Shown: piece after piece, positions 17,214 through 25,782 of the stretch
Numbering within the stretch: position 1 is the first letter of the stretch
Layout of the letters: each line of letters opens with the position of its first letter
NCBI GenBank assembly: GCA_023432225.1
Contig: JAEYUW010000043.1
Location: forward strand, 124,001 to 188,000
Length of the DNA stretch: 64,000 bases
Reading direction: 5' to 3'
Source of the DNA: Verrucomicrobiota bacterium
Lineage (GTDB): Bacteria; Verrucomicrobiota; Verrucomicrobiia; Opitutales; Opitutaceae
Translations under genes and position numbers: made by a program
The notes under the pieces: model-generated
Databases searched by the model: none
Told to the model about the DNA's origin: nothing
What the model saw: only the letters and a program-made list of their open reading frames with translations

Positions 17214-18032
17214 ATGAAACAACTCCTCTCCCTCGCTCTCGCCGCCACCGTCGCTACCAGCGCGCTCGCCGCCGAGAAGATCGTCATCAAGGGTTCCGAC
17301 ACGCTCGGCGCCAAGCTCGTCCCGATGCTCGCCGAAGACTACAAGGCGCGTAACTCGGGCGTCGCCTTCGAGATCGCCGCCGAAGGTTCGACCACCGGCA
17401 TCACCGCGATCATCGACAGCACCGCGCAGATCGGCATGTCGTCCCGCCGCGCCAAGCCGACGGAGTCCTCCGCCGCGCTCGCCAAGGGCGTCACGCTCAA
17501 GCCCACGATCGTCGCCTTCGACGGCATCGGCGTCATCGTCAACGGTGGCAATAGCGTCACCTCGCTCACGAAGCGTCAGGTCGAGCAGATCTTCACCGGT
17601 GACATCACCGACTGGTCGCAGGTCGGCGGCGCGCCCGGCAAGATCTCGATCTACACCCGCAACACTTCGTCCGGCACCTATTCGGACTTCAAGGAACTCG
17701 CGATGAAGAAGCGCGACTACGCTGGGTCCTCCCAGAAGATGGCCGGCAACGAGCAGATCGCCGCCGAGGTCGCCAAGAACCCGAACGGCATCGGTTACGT
17801 CGGCCTCGCTTACCTCCACGACCCCGGCATCAAGACCGTCGCCATCGACGGCGCGCTGCCGACCGAGGAGAGCGTGATCGCCAAGAAGTATCCCTACGCC
17901 CGCCCGACGTTCTACTACACGAACGGCGAGCCGAGCGGTGAGGCGGCCAAGTTCGTCGAGTTCACCCTCAGCGACGAAGGCCAGCGCGTCGTGCGCAAGG
18001 TCGGCTTCGTGCCGGTCCGCATCATCAACTGA
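17214..18032 (+). CDS. pstS: Phosphate ABC transporter periplasmic substrate-binding protein
   Basis: The protein has 272 residues. A signal peptide (MKQLLSLALAATVATSALAA) is followed by the PstS core: IKGSDTLGAKLVP, SSRRAKPTES, TRNTSSGTYSDF (the phosphate-binding Ser/Thr loop) and GIGYVGLAY. It binds inorganic phosphate in the periplasm and delivers it to PstCAB. It is co-oriented with and close to the porin. A terminator separates it from pstC, which has its own Pho-box-like site. Confidence 0.95.
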   Translation: MKQLLSLALAATVATSALAAEKIVIKGSDTLGAKLVPMLAEDYKARNSGVAFEIAAEGSTTGITAIIDSTAQIGMSSRRAKPTESSAALAKGVTLKPTIVAFDGIGVIVNGGNSVTSLTKRQVEQIFTGDITDWSQVGGAPGKISIYTRNTSSGTYSDFKELAMKKRDYAGSSQKMAGNEQIAAEVAKNPNGIGYVGLAYLHDPGIKTVAIDGALPTEESVIAKKYPYARPTFYYTNGEPSGEAAKFVEFTLSDEGQRVVRKVGFVPVRIIN

Positions 18033-18062
18033 GTTTTGCGAGCCAGTCTGTGCTGACTTCGA

Positions 18063-18099
18063 CGCCCGCAGCTGAAAACTGGCTGCGGGCGTTCTGTTT
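18063..18099 (+). terminator. Intrinsic terminator after pstS
   Basis: A 10-bp perfect stem (CGCCCGCAGC at 18063-18072 with GCTGCGGGCG at 18082-18091) with a 9-nt loop is followed by TTCTGTTT. It would separate the porin-pstS transcript from pstCAB. Confidence 0.8.
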
Positions 18100-18101
18100 C
18101 C

Positions 18102-18147
18102 GTAGGTTGCGCGCTTGCGCGCAACAGTGGCGCGGCGAGCGCGCCAC
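18102..18147. repeat. REP pair with GCGCGC stems
   Basis: GTAGGTTGCGCGC with GCGCGCAAC (18102-18125) is followed by GTGGCGCG with CGCGCCAC (18127-18147). The two palindromes differ, as at 27646-27712 and 53580-53656. Confidence 0.65.
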
Positions 18148-18170
18148 CGACCACGCGCCCGATGCGAGCT

Positions 18171-18259
18171 GTAGGGCTCGACCTTGTGTCGAGCCTCACA
18201 CGCGAGCGCGGCGCACGCCGCGTCTTGCCGCCAAGGCCTCACACGAGGTGGGGCCCTAC
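18171..18259. repeat. REPIN (GGCTCGAC and GGCCTCAC stems)
   Basis: The left palindrome GTAGGGCTCGAC/GTCGAGCC (18171-18195) pairs with GGCCTCAC/GTGGGGCC ending CCTAC (18235-18259). Nearly the same element, with a diverged centre, is at 40653-40740. Confidence 0.8.
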
Positions 18260-18300
18260 AAATGCCGGCCCGAAACATCCCAGCGCAACGCACGCCGAAT

Positions 18301-18323
18301 GGTCCGGCTGAAGCCGGACCTAC
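18301..18323. repeat. Single REP (GGTCCGGC stem)
   Basis: The palindrome GGTCCGGCTGAAGCCGGACC is followed by TAC, the mirrored GTA foot. It ends 8 bp before the pstC Pho-box-like hexamers. Confidence 0.7.
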
Positions 18324-18330
18324 CTTGCAT

Positions 18331-18347
18331 TGTCACAAAACCGTAAC
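18331..18347 (+). promoter_or_regulatory. Pho-box-like repeat upstream of pstC
   Basis: TGTCAC (18331) and CGTAAC (18342) are 11 bp apart, matching the last two hexamers of the porin promoter. It lies 55 bp before the pstC start codon. Confidence 0.65.
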
Positions 18348-18401
18348 CCAGCCCGGTTGCACCGCTCCCGCCGCCTCTCCGAACTTTCACGGACCTATTT
18401 C

Positions 18402-20048
18402 ATGGCCGAGACTCTCACACCCGCCCGCCCCACGCGCCTCCCGACGCGCGAAGCGCTCGTGCGCCGCAAGCGCAGCTGGTTCTTCGGCCTGAGCGGCGAT
18501 CGCATCGCCAAGACCGTTTTCCAGAGCAACGCCGCGATCTCGATCCTCGTGCTCGCGCTGATCACGTTCACGATCTTCCGCGACGCCGTCGGCTTCGTGC
18601 CGCTGAACCGGCATAATCTCGAAAGCTACCGCCTCGCCGGACTCGAATTCACCGACCACCTCCGGCGCGAGGTCGAGGATTACTCGGCTTTCAACCGCTA
18701 TCTGGGCGCTGTTCGCTCCGACCGCCTTGCTCAACTGACGAAATCCGGAATCGCCGTCGCCGCGGCCCAGGCGCAGCTCGCCGATTTTAACGCTTACGCG
18801 AATCGCGTCGCCGACGCCATCGCCGCGCACGAGACGATCCTCGGCACGCTGACCGAGACCGCCACGTCGTTGAAAGAACGCCAGAAGGTCGCGCAGGACA
18901 CCGCCCACGCCCGTGCGGACCTTGAGCGCGCGTTGCCGACCGCGGCGCCCGCGCACGCCGCCGAGTTGCGTCAGCAGATTGCCCGGCTCACGCCCGGAAA
19001 AATCAATTTCATCGCCGAAGTGCAGACGATGAAGGACCAGCTGCCGGAGCTGAAGAACGCCAACGTCGCGCTCGCCACCACGATCGCCGAGTTGGCGGCG
19101 CAAGCGCCACGCTTCGGCGACGCCGCGATCGATCGCCGTCTGGCCCGCTTTACCGAACTGCTGCATGGCTTCCCGGCGCAGATGGACGCCGCGACGAAGC
19201 GCATGGAGACGTGGAACCAGCTGAAGCCGGTTTCATTTTGGGAGTCGGTCACGGCTTTCGCCTTCGGCCGCGATTGGGTCACGGCGAGCTTCTGGCAGGA
19301 CTGGTATGGCATCCTGCCGTTGTTCTTCGGCTCGCTGCTCATCTCCGCGATCGCGCTCGTGATTGCCATTCCGCTCGGCATCGCCGCCGCCATCTACGTC
19401 AACCAGGTGGCGCGTCCGGTGGAGCAGAAGTTCATCAAACCGACGATCGAGTTCGTCTCGGCCATCCCGAGTGTCGTGCTCGGCTTCTTCGGCATCGCGG
19501 TGCTAGGCGAATCGCTGCGCAAACTCTCGCAACTGCCCGCGCTCGATTGGGTGCCCGGCTTTCCTTTTGCCGAGCGACTCAACGCCACCACGGCGGCGTG
19601 CCTGCTCGCGCTGATGGCGGTGCCGACGATCTTCTCCCTCGCGGAGGACGCGATCAACAACGTGCCGCGCTCCTTCAAGGAAGCGTCCCTCGCGCTCGGT
19701 TCCACGCGCCTCCAGACGATCGTGCATATCATCATCCCGTCGGCGCTCTCGGGCATCATGGCCGCGATTCTGCTCGGTCTCGGGCGCGTGATCGGCGAGA
19801 CGATGGTCGTGCTGCTTTGCGCGGGCAACCGCATCGAGATTCCCGATTTCGCCGCCGGACTCGGCACGGCCTTCCAGCCCGTGCACACGATGACGGGCAT
19901 CATCGCGCAGGAGATGGGCGAAGTCGTGCGCGGCAGCCTGCACTATCGCGCGCTCTTCATGGTCGGCGTCGTGCTCTTCCTGATTTCCCTCCTCATCAAC
20001 TGGCTCGCGCAGAAAATCGTGCGCCGCTACCGGATCGCCGGCGCCTGA
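18402..20048 (+). CDS. pstC: Phosphate ABC transporter permease PstC, long form
   Basis: The protein has 548 residues, versus about 300-320 in E. coli. A first membrane helix (about 41-63) is followed by a roughly 235-residue extracytoplasmic stretch (64-302), rich in Ala, Gln, Glu and Leu with coiled-coil character. The standard permease core follows from about 303, including the conserved loop EASLALGSTRLQTIVHIIIP that contacts PstB. Long PstC/PstA forms with periplasmic insertions are known in several Gram-negatives. The ATG at 18402 was chosen for the MAETLTP N-terminus; pstA begins 1 bp after the stop. Confidence 0.93.
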   Translation: MAETLTPARPTRLPTREALVRRKRSWFFGLSGDRIAKTVFQSNAAISILVLALITFTIFRDAVGFVPLNRHNLESYRLAGLEFTDHLRREVEDYSAFNRYLGAVRSDRLAQLTKSGIAVAAAQAQLADFNAYANRVADAIAAHETILGTLTETATSLKERQKVAQDTAHARADLERALPTAAPAHAAELRQQIARLTPGKINFIAEVQTMKDQLPELKNANVALATTIAELAAQAPRFGDAAIDRRLARFTELLHGFPAQMDAATKRMETWNQLKPVSFWESVTAFAFGRDWVTASFWQDWYGILPLFFGSLLISAIALVIAIPLGIAAAIYVNQVARPVEQKFIKPTIEFVSAIPSVVLGFFGIAVLGESLRKLSQLPALDWVPGFPFAERLNATTAACLLALMAVPTIFSLAEDAINNVPRSFKEASLALGSTRLQTIVHIIIPSALSGIMAAILLGLGRVIGETMVVLLCAGNRIEIPDFAAGLGTAFQPVHTMTGIIAQEMGEVVRGSLHYRALFMVGVVLFLISLLINWLAQKIVRRYRIAGA

Positions 20049-20049
20049 C

Positions 20050-21093
20050 ATGAGCACGAATCCCAATCGCCTTTTCACGCAGCCGACCTTCGCCAAGCGC
20101 GCCGAGCGTGCGGTGTTTTGGCTCCTGCGCGCCGCGACCTACTTCGTCCTGGCGTGTGCCGCGGTCATCTTCCTCGACATCGGCGTGAAGGGTGGGGCGG
20201 TGCTCTTCAAGACGCAGGCGCCGTTCATCAATACGACCTTCCTCACCGAGGCGCCGGAGACGTTGAACGTCTTCGAGCTGAACGGCGAGAAACGCCAGAT
20301 GGGCGACCGCGAGTTCCGCGCCTTCAAGGCGCAGCACGAGGCCGAACTCAAGGGCGTGCGCGTCGAGACCTACGTCTACTCGGCGGGCGGCATTCTGCCG
20401 AACATCGTGGGCACTGTGCTGCTCGTCGTCGGCTCAATGGTCATCGCCCTCGTGCTCGGCGTGATCAGCGCGATTTACCTGAGCGAATACGCGGTCGATG
20501 GCCCGTTCATTCGCTTCCTGCGCCTCGCGATCGTGAACCTCGCGGGCGTGCCCTCCATCGTTTACGGCCTGTTTGGCTTCGGCCTCTTTGTTGTCGGACT
20601 GAACATGGGCGTCTCGCTCCTCGCGGGCTGGCTGACGCTGGCGTTCATGGTGCTGCCGATCATCATCACGGCTTCGGAAGAGGCGCTGCGCGCCGTGCCG
20701 AAGGGTTATCGCGAAGGGTCGCTCGCGCTCGGCGCGACGAAGCTCCAGACGATTTTCAAGAACGTGCTGCCTTACGCGCTGCCCGGCATTTTGACGTCGT
20801 CGGTGCTGTCGATCGCGCGCGTGGCGGGTGAGACGGCGCCGATCATGTTCACCGCGGCGTTCGTCGTGCGCGACGAGATGCCGTGGCAGGTGCAGCGCGC
20901 GATGGACTTCATGTTCCAAGGCGTGATGGCGTTGCCGTATCACATCTACGTAGTCGCCTCGAAGATCCCGCAGAACGACTACACGCGCGACGTCCAATAC
21001 GGCACGGCGTTCGTCTTCCTCTTCACCGTGGCCGCGATCGCCGCGACGTCCGTCGTGCTCCGCGTCCGTTTGCGCAAGAAATACAAATGGTAA
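20050..21093 (+). CDS. pstA: Phosphate ABC transporter permease PstA
   Basis: The protein has 347 residues. The first membrane helix (about 22-45) is followed by a 65-residue extracytoplasmic loop that is longer than in E. coli PstA. The permease core has the motif EGSLALGATKLQTIFKNVLP and the conserved ARVAGETAPIMFTA. It forms the membrane channel with PstC. It is translationally coupled to pstC and pstB. Confidence 0.95.
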   Translation: MSTNPNRLFTQPTFAKRAERAVFWLLRAATYFVLACAAVIFLDIGVKGGAVLFKTQAPFINTTFLTEAPETLNVFELNGEKRQMGDREFRAFKAQHEAELKGVRVETYVYSAGGILPNIVGTVLLVVGSMVIALVLGVISAIYLSEYAVDGPFIRFLRLAIVNLAGVPSIVYGLFGFGLFVVGLNMGVSLLAGWLTLAFMVLPIIITASEEALRAVPKGYREGSLALGATKLQTIFKNVLPYALPGILTSSVLSIARVAGETAPIMFTAAFVVRDEMPWQVQRAMDFMFQGVMALPYHIYVVASKIPQNDYTRDVQYGTAFVFLFTVAAIAATSVVLRVRLRKKYKW

Positions 21094-21959
21094 CCGCCAA
21101 TCTCATGTCCGAACCCGCTTCTTCGTCCCCTTCGCTCCGGTCGATCAGCGTGACGGCCCCGGCGACGTCCGCCGTGGCGCCGAACGGCACCACGCCGGCG
21201 CCACGCGCGCTGATCGAGATCGACGACGTCGATTTCTGTTACGGCGCCTCGCAGGCGCTGCACGACATCACGCTGAACATCCACGAGCGCGAGGTCACCG
21301 CCTTCATCGGCCCGTCGGGTTGCGGCAAGAGCACGCTGCTCCGCTGCCTGAACCGCATGAACGATCTCATCGACGGCGCGCGCGTCACCACCGGCCAGAT
21401 CCGCATCGACGGCGTCGACATCCACGATCCGCGCGTCGATGCGATCGAGTTGCGCAAGCGCGTGGGCATGGTTTTTCAGAAGTCGAATCCGTTCCCGAAA
21501 TCGATCTACGAAAACATCACCTACGGTCTTCGCATTCAGGGCGTGAAGAACAAGGCGCGCCTCGACGAGGTCGTGGAAAAGAGCCTCCGCGGCGCCGCTC
21601 TCTGGGACGAGGTGAAGGACCGTCTGCACCAGAGCGCGCTCGGGCTTTCCGGCGGCCAGCAGCAGCGCCTCTGCATCGCGCGCGCCATCGCGGTCGAGCC
21701 CGAGATCATCCTCATGGACGAGCCGTGCTCCGCGCTCGACCCAATCGCGACGGCCAAGGTCGAGGAACTGATCCACGAATTGAAGTCCAAGTTCACGATC
21801 GTCATCGTGACCCACAACATGCAGCAGGCCGCCCGCTGCTCGGACCGCACGGCGTTCTTTTATCTCGGTCGCCTGATCGAATACGCCGAGACGCGCACGA
21901 TCTTCATGAACCCGTCGAACCCGCAGACCGAAGCCTATGTTTCGGGGCGGTTCGGCTGA
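21087..21959 (+). CDS. pstB: Phosphate ABC transporter ATP-binding protein
   Basis: The protein has 290 residues from the ATG that overlaps the pstA stop by 7 bp; an internal ATG at 21105 would give 284. Walker A is GPSGCGKST, the signature is LSGGQQQR, and Walker B is IILMDEPCSALDP. The PstB-specific FQKSNPFPKSIYENITYGLR follows Walker A. A 40-residue Ser/Pro/Ala-rich N-terminal extension precedes the ABC domain. It powers phosphate import through PstCA and, with PhoU, takes part in phosphate signalling. Confidence 0.95.
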   Translation: MVTANLMSEPASSSPSLRSISVTAPATSAVAPNGTTPAPRALIEIDDVDFCYGASQALHDITLNIHEREVTAFIGPSGCGKSTLLRCLNRMNDLIDGARVTTGQIRIDGVDIHDPRVDAIELRKRVGMVFQKSNPFPKSIYENITYGLRIQGVKNKARLDEVVEKSLRGAALWDEVKDRLHQSALGLSGGQQQRLCIARAIAVEPEIILMDEPCSALDPIATAKVEELIHELKSKFTIVIVTHNMQQAARCSDRTAFFYLGRLIEYAETRTIFMNPSNPQTEAYVSGRFG

Positions 21960-21971
21960 GCAGAATTTGAA

Positions 21972-22048
21972 ACCACGAAACACACGAAACACACCAAAAC
22001 ATCCGGAGGAGAGCTGTTCTCTTTCGTGTATTTCGTGTGTTTCGTGGT
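21972..22048. repeat. Long imperfect hairpin with ACGAAACAC units
   Basis: A 27-nt left arm (21972-21998, starting ACCACGAAACACACGAAAC) and a 27-nt right arm (22022-22048, ending TTTCGTGTGTTTCGTGGT) are complementary with three mismatches, around a 23-nt loop. The element fills the space between pstB and phoU and ends 12 bp before the phoU ATG, so it would sit in the phoU leader. Confidence 0.85.
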
Positions 22049-22060
22049 GAACCCAATCCC

Positions 22061-22753
22061 ATGAAACGCTTTTTCGACGCCGAACTCGAAGCCCTCCGCA
22101 CGCATCTCTTGCAGATGGGCGATCGCGCCATCGACCAGACTCGCCGCGCCATCCGCGCGCTCGCCGAGGGTGATCTCCCGCTGGCCGACAAGGTCATCGC
22201 CGCCGACGACGAGATCGACAAATTCGAGGTGCAGATCGACGAGGAGGCCATCCGCTACATGACACTGCGCGGTCCGGTCGCTTCCGAGCTGCGGCTCGTG
22301 ATCGTCGGCATGAAGGCCTCGCACGACCTCGAACGCGTGGGCGACGAGGCGACCAGCATCGCCCGCCGCGCGCGCAAGCTCGCCATCGAGCCGAAGGTCG
22401 AGCTTTACGCCGACATCCCGCGCATGGCGAACATCGCGCTCGAGATGTTGCGCGACGCGCTCGACTGCTTCGTCAACGAGGACGAGCAGAAGGCGCTCGC
22501 GGTCATCCGGCGCGATCCTGAAGTCGATAATCTCAACCGCCTCGTTTACCGCCGCCTCACCAGCTACATGCTCGAGAAACCCGAGACGATCGGGTGGGCG
22601 CTCGAGTTGATGTTCGTCTCGAAATCGATCGAGCGCATCGCCGACCACGCAACGAACATTGCCGAGGAGATGATCTATCTGGCGAAGGGCAAGGACGTGC
22701 GCCACTCCGAGGAGCTCAAGCAGGCGGTGCAGCCGAATTCGCAGGAGAAGTAA
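22061..22753 (+). CDS. phoU: Phosphate-specific transport system accessory protein PhoU
   Basis: The protein has 230 residues. Two PhoU repeats, each a three-helix bundle, contain metal-binding acidic motifs (DDEIDKFEVQIDEE and the second, degenerate EVDNLNRLVYRR). The conserved KASHDLERVGDEATSIARRA and SKSIERIADHATNIAEEMIY are characteristic. PhoU restrains PstSCAB and the PhoR-type kinase when phosphate is plentiful. It follows the pst genes in the usual order. Confidence 0.95.
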   Translation: MKRFFDAELEALRTHLLQMGDRAIDQTRRAIRALAEGDLPLADKVIAADDEIDKFEVQIDEEAIRYMTLRGPVASELRLVIVGMKASHDLERVGDEATSIARRARKLAIEPKVELYADIPRMANIALEMLRDALDCFVNEDEQKALAVIRRDPEVDNLNRLVYRRLTSYMLEKPETIGWALELMFVSKSIERIADHATNIAEEMIYLAKGKDVRHSEELKQAVQPNSQEK

Positions 22754-22860
22754 GACTGGCTTGACCGGTCGGGCGATGCCTCAGCGGTTGTGCTGCCGCG
22801 CCTGGCGCAAAGCAGAGCGCGGCTCTGCGATCACGAGAGCCGCGGCGTAGAGCGGCCAAG

Positions 22861-22881
22861 CCGGCGCCCGTGCGGCGCCGG
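22861..22881. terminator. Strong hairpin between convergent phoU and pit
   Basis: The stem CCGGCGCC / GGCGCCGG (22861-22868 and 22874-22881) has a 5-nt loop. There is no T-run, so it is at most a factor-dependent or blocking hairpin between the converging genes. Confidence 0.4.
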
Positions 22882-22887
22882 ATGTTC

Positions 22888-23958
22888 TCACTTATAGCCG
22901 AAGTGGCGCAGCGCCATTTCGCAGAGGAAGCCGAGCAGGCCGCAGACCGGGAGCGTCAGCACCCAGGCCCAAATGATGCGTTCGACGACGCCCCATTTGA
23001 CCGCGCCGAATCGCTTCACCGCTCCCACGCCCATGATCGAGGTGGAGATGACGTGCGTGGTGGAAACCGGGATTCCCATGTCGGACGCGATGTGAATGAT
23101 GCCGGCTGCGGTCGTCTCCGCCGCGAAGCCGTGGACCGGTTGCAGTTTCACCATCTTGTGGCCCATGGTGCGGATGATGCGCCAGCCGCCGGCGGCGGTG
23201 CCCGCGGCCATCGTGAGCGCGCAGAGAATGACGACCCACTTGGGGATATCCTTGAACTCCGCCACGCGCAGAAAATCGGCCCACGGCGGCAGGTCCACGA
23301 ACACGCCCTGCGCGGTGCCCGTGGCAAGCGCGAGGGTGATAATGCCCATGGTCTTCTGCGCGTCGTTCGAACCGTGGCTGAATCCCATCATCGCGGCGCT
23401 CACCAGCTGCGCCTTGCCGAACCAGAAATTCACGAAGCGCGGCGTCCATTTTCGAATCACGATCAACACGAGGGACATCAGCACCGCACCGCCGATGAAA
23501 CCGAGGATGGGCGAGCTGAACATCGGCGCGACGACCTTCGGCCAGAGGCCGGCGGCGGCGCCTTTCTTGTCGATGGTCGACCAGACCAGGACCGACCAAT
23601 TGCCGTCGGCGGTCGCGAGGGCGGCGCCGCAAAGGCCGCCGATGAGGGCGTGACTGGAACTGGAGGGCAGGCCGAGCCACCAGGTGAGCAAGTTCCAGAT
23701 GATCGCGGCGGTGAGAGCGCCGAGCAGTGTCACCATGGTGACGACGCCACCTTCGACGATGCCGCCGCTGATGGTCTTGGCGACGGCGGTGCCGGCGAGC
23801 GCGCCGATGAGATTGAAGAACGCCGCCAGCATGATCGCCTGGCGAGGAGTGAGCACCTTGGTCGAGACGACCGTGGCGATGGCGTTCGCGGCGTCGTGGA
23901 AGCCGTTGATGTATTCGAACACCAAGGCCGCGACGAGGACGATCAGGAAGATGGTCAT
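22888..23958 (-). CDS. pit: Low-affinity inorganic phosphate transporter, Pit family
   Basis: The protein has 356 residues with about ten membrane helices. The PiT signatures are GFHDAANAIATVVSTKVLTPRQA near the N-terminus and FSHGSNDAQKTMG in the middle, with the C-terminal repeat GIPVSTTHVISTSIMG. It imports metal-phosphate with protons or sodium. It follows the DUF47 gene by 18 bp, the standard Pit accessory pairing. It is convergent with phoU. Confidence 0.95.
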   Translation of the reverse strand: MTIFLIVLVAALVFEYINGFHDAANAIATVVSTKVLTPRQAIMLAAFFNLIGALAGTAVAKTISGGIVEGGVVTMVTLLGALTAAIIWNLLTWWLGLPSSSSHALIGGLCGAALATADGNWSVLVWSTIDKKGAAAGLWPKVVAPMFSSPILGFIGGAVLMSLVLIVIRKWTPRFVNFWFGKAQLVSAAMMGFSHGSNDAQKTMGIITLALATGTAQGVFVDLPPWADFLRVAEFKDIPKWVVILCALTMAAGTAAGGWRIIRTMGHKMVKLQPVHGFAAETTAAGIIHIASDMGIPVSTTHVISTSIMGVGAVKRFGAVKWGVVERIIWAWVLTLPVCGLLGFLCEMALRHFGYK

Positions 23959-23976
23959 GATCGGCGGTCGCGGGGC

Positions 23977-24612
23977 TCAGGAATATTTCAGCATGATCTG
24001 GAACACGACCTGGCCGGCGTCGCGCGCGCGGTCGACGGCCGTTTCGACGAGGTCGTAGAGTTCCATGAGGATGACGACTTCCTTGGCGTCATAGGGGCCG
24101 TTGTAGAGATCCTTCACGAGGGAGAGCATGACCTTGTCGGCTTCGCCTTCGGCGAACTGGAGGCGCGAGTGGGCGTCCTGGATGCGCTCGATGTTCGTGC
24201 CCTTGCGCAGTTGTCGGACCATGAAGTGCACGCTGTCGACCGCTTCCTCGAGCAGCACCACCTGGCGCTGCATGCTCTCGCGCGGCACGCGGGCGGGGCA
24301 GATCGTCAGGCGTTCGACGATCTTCTCAACGGTCTTGGGAATGCGGTAGAGGGCCAGCGAAAGGGCCTCGATGTCCTCGCGCTCGAGCGGGGTGACGAAG
24401 GTTTTGCAGAGTTCCTCGGTGATCTGCTGCGTGATGCGCTTATCCTTACGGCGCGTCTGGATGATATCGTGGATGCTCGACGCTTGGGCGGCGCTGTCGT
24501 TGGCGAGGATCTTCGCCAAGAGTCCGGCGGCTGACTTGGCCTCCTCCGCACTCGCGTCCAACAGGTCGTAGAACTTCTCCTCTTTGCCCAACAGCTTCTT
24601 GAACGAGATCAT
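23977..24612 (-). CDS. DUF47/PhoU-like Pit accessory protein
   Basis: The protein has 211 residues, mostly helical, and belongs to the DUF47 family (relative of PhoU). Conserved features include KFYDLLDASAEEA at the N-terminus, PLEREDIEALSLALYRIPK in the middle and the C-terminal MELYDLVETAVDRARDAGQV. DUF47 proteins are encoded next to Pit and modulate it. No Pho-box-like repeat with 11-bp spacing was found upstream of this gene. Confidence 0.92.
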   Translation of the reverse strand: MISFKKLLGKEEKFYDLLDASAEEAKSAAGLLAKILANDSAAQASSIHDIIQTRRKDKRITQQITEELCKTFVTPLEREDIEALSLALYRIPKTVEKIVERLTICPARVPRESMQRQVVLLEEAVDSVHFMVRQLRKGTNIERIQDAHSRLQFAEGEADKVMLSLVKDLYNGPYDAKEVVILMELYDLVETAVDRARDAGQVVFQIMLKYS

Positions 24613-24767
24613 ACCCGTTCACGGTTATCGGGCCGAACCCGACAGGCGAGGGTAATTTCACAAATGTCACGCGTCGGAAACTGCACTCAAAACGGCCGCG
24701 CCGGAAACCCCGAGAGAAGGGTTGACAGCGGGAAGTTCCGTGGGAAATTTCCGGGTTCAACTTTTAC

Positions 24768-24845
24768 GGCGGCCATAGCTCAGCTGGTTAGAGCACAAGA
24801 TTGTGGATCTTGGGGTCGCGGGTTCAAATCCCGTTGGTCGCCCCA
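24768..24845 (+). tRNA. tRNA-His (anticodon GTG)
   Basis: The acceptor stem GCGGCCA/TGGTCGC, D-arm, anticodon loop with GTG (in GATTGTGGATC) and T-arm GGGTTCAAATCCC all fold. The His-specific extra G-1 (24768) faces C73 (24842), and the CCA end is encoded (24843-24845). Confidence 0.96.
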
Positions 24846-24905
24846 TTTTCAGTCCGAGAAAATCCCCCGTTGCGGGAAAGCCGGGGGCGATGTTCAGTAT
24901 CCGGC

Positions 24906-25700
24906 ATGGCGCGGATCCGGCTGTTGACCTACAACATCGCCCACGCTCGGGGCCTCAGTTTGCACCAGACCTTGCGGTCGCGGGCACGCATTCGCGCGCA
25001 ACTCGTCAACATCGCGCACCTGATCAAGCGCCTCGACGCCGACATCGTGGCCCTCCAGGAGATCGACGAGAACTCGCGCTGGAACGGCAGTTTCGATCAC
25101 CTCGCTTTTCTCGCGGAGCACACGGGGCTGCCGCACTTCGTGCACGGCGTGAACAACCGTCTCGCGCGCCTCGGCGGCCATCTTCACCTGAACTACGGCA
25201 ACGCCGTGCTCTCGCGCTACCCGATCGCGCACTCCGAGAACGTGCCTTTCGGCCGACGGCTGCTCGGCGAAAAAGGCGCTCTCTTCGTCGAGCTCGAGAC
25301 GCCCGCCGGCCGCGTGCCGGTCATGAGCGTCCACATGCACCACCGCTCGCGCGCCTCGCGTCTGAAGCAGGCCGCGCAGCTCATCGAGTTTCTCGACCGG
25401 CAGCGCGTCAACCGCAGCGCGCAGTGGCGGGCGAAGCCGATCGTGTGCGGCGACATGAACAACCCCTCCCACACGCCGGACGCGACCGCGATGCTGCTGG
25501 GCTATTTCGAGGAATTCGACAACTACATGCTGCTGCCGAAGGGGCTGGCCGGGCGCGCGCTGCACACCTTCCCCTCGTTTTTCCCCAGCCGCGCGCTCGA
25601 TTACGTCTACCTGCCAAGCCAGTGCTGCGATCCGGAGGTGACAGTCGTGCGCAGCTATCTATCCGACCACCGGCCGGTGTTTGTGGAATTCCGGCTGTGA
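24906..25700 (+). CDS. Endonuclease/exonuclease/phosphatase family protein
   Basis: The protein has 264 residues. The EEP catalytic pattern is complete: LTYNIAHARG at the N-terminus, the metal-binding Glu of ALQEIDEN, the MSVHMHH segment, GDMNNPSHTPDA, and the terminal SDHRPVFVEF. No signal peptide is present, so it should be cytoplasmic. The family includes nucleases and phosphodiesterases of phospholipids or inositol phosphates; the substrate cannot be assigned. A REP pair begins 2 bp after the stop codon. Confidence 0.88.
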   Translation: MARIRLLTYNIAHARGLSLHQTLRSRARIRAQLVNIAHLIKRLDADIVALQEIDENSRWNGSFDHLAFLAEHTGLPHFVHGVNNRLARLGGHLHLNYGNAVLSRYPIAHSENVPFGRRLLGEKGALFVELETPAGRVPVMSVHMHHRSRASRLKQAAQLIEFLDRQRVNRSAQWRAKPIVCGDMNNPSHTPDATAMLLGYFEEFDNYMLLPKGLAGRALHTFPSFFPSRALDYVYLPSQCCDPEVTVVRSYLSDHRPVFVEFRL

Positions 25701-25701
25701 G

Positions 25702-25782
25702 TAGGACCGGCTTCAGCCGGTCCAGTTGAGCGTCCGATCCCGAATCGAGTTCGCGTCATGGCCGGCTGAAGCCGGACCTACA
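25702..25782. repeat. REPIN (CCGGC stem, two core variants)
   Basis: GTAGGACCGGCTTCAGCCGG plus TCC (25702-25724) is paired with GGCCGGCTGAAGCCGGACC plus TAC (25761-25782). The left half starts immediately after the stop codon of the EEP gene. Confidence 0.8.

Noticed and set aside
15384..18293. 969-codon open frame opposite the porin and pstS
   Set aside because: Runs antisense through two well-supported genes, a promoter and REPs; composition is a mirror of the plus-strand genes.
24656..24670. TTTCAC/TGTCAC as a Pho box for the DUF47-pit operon
   Set aside because: Spacing is 9 bp rather than 11 and orientation is away from the operon.
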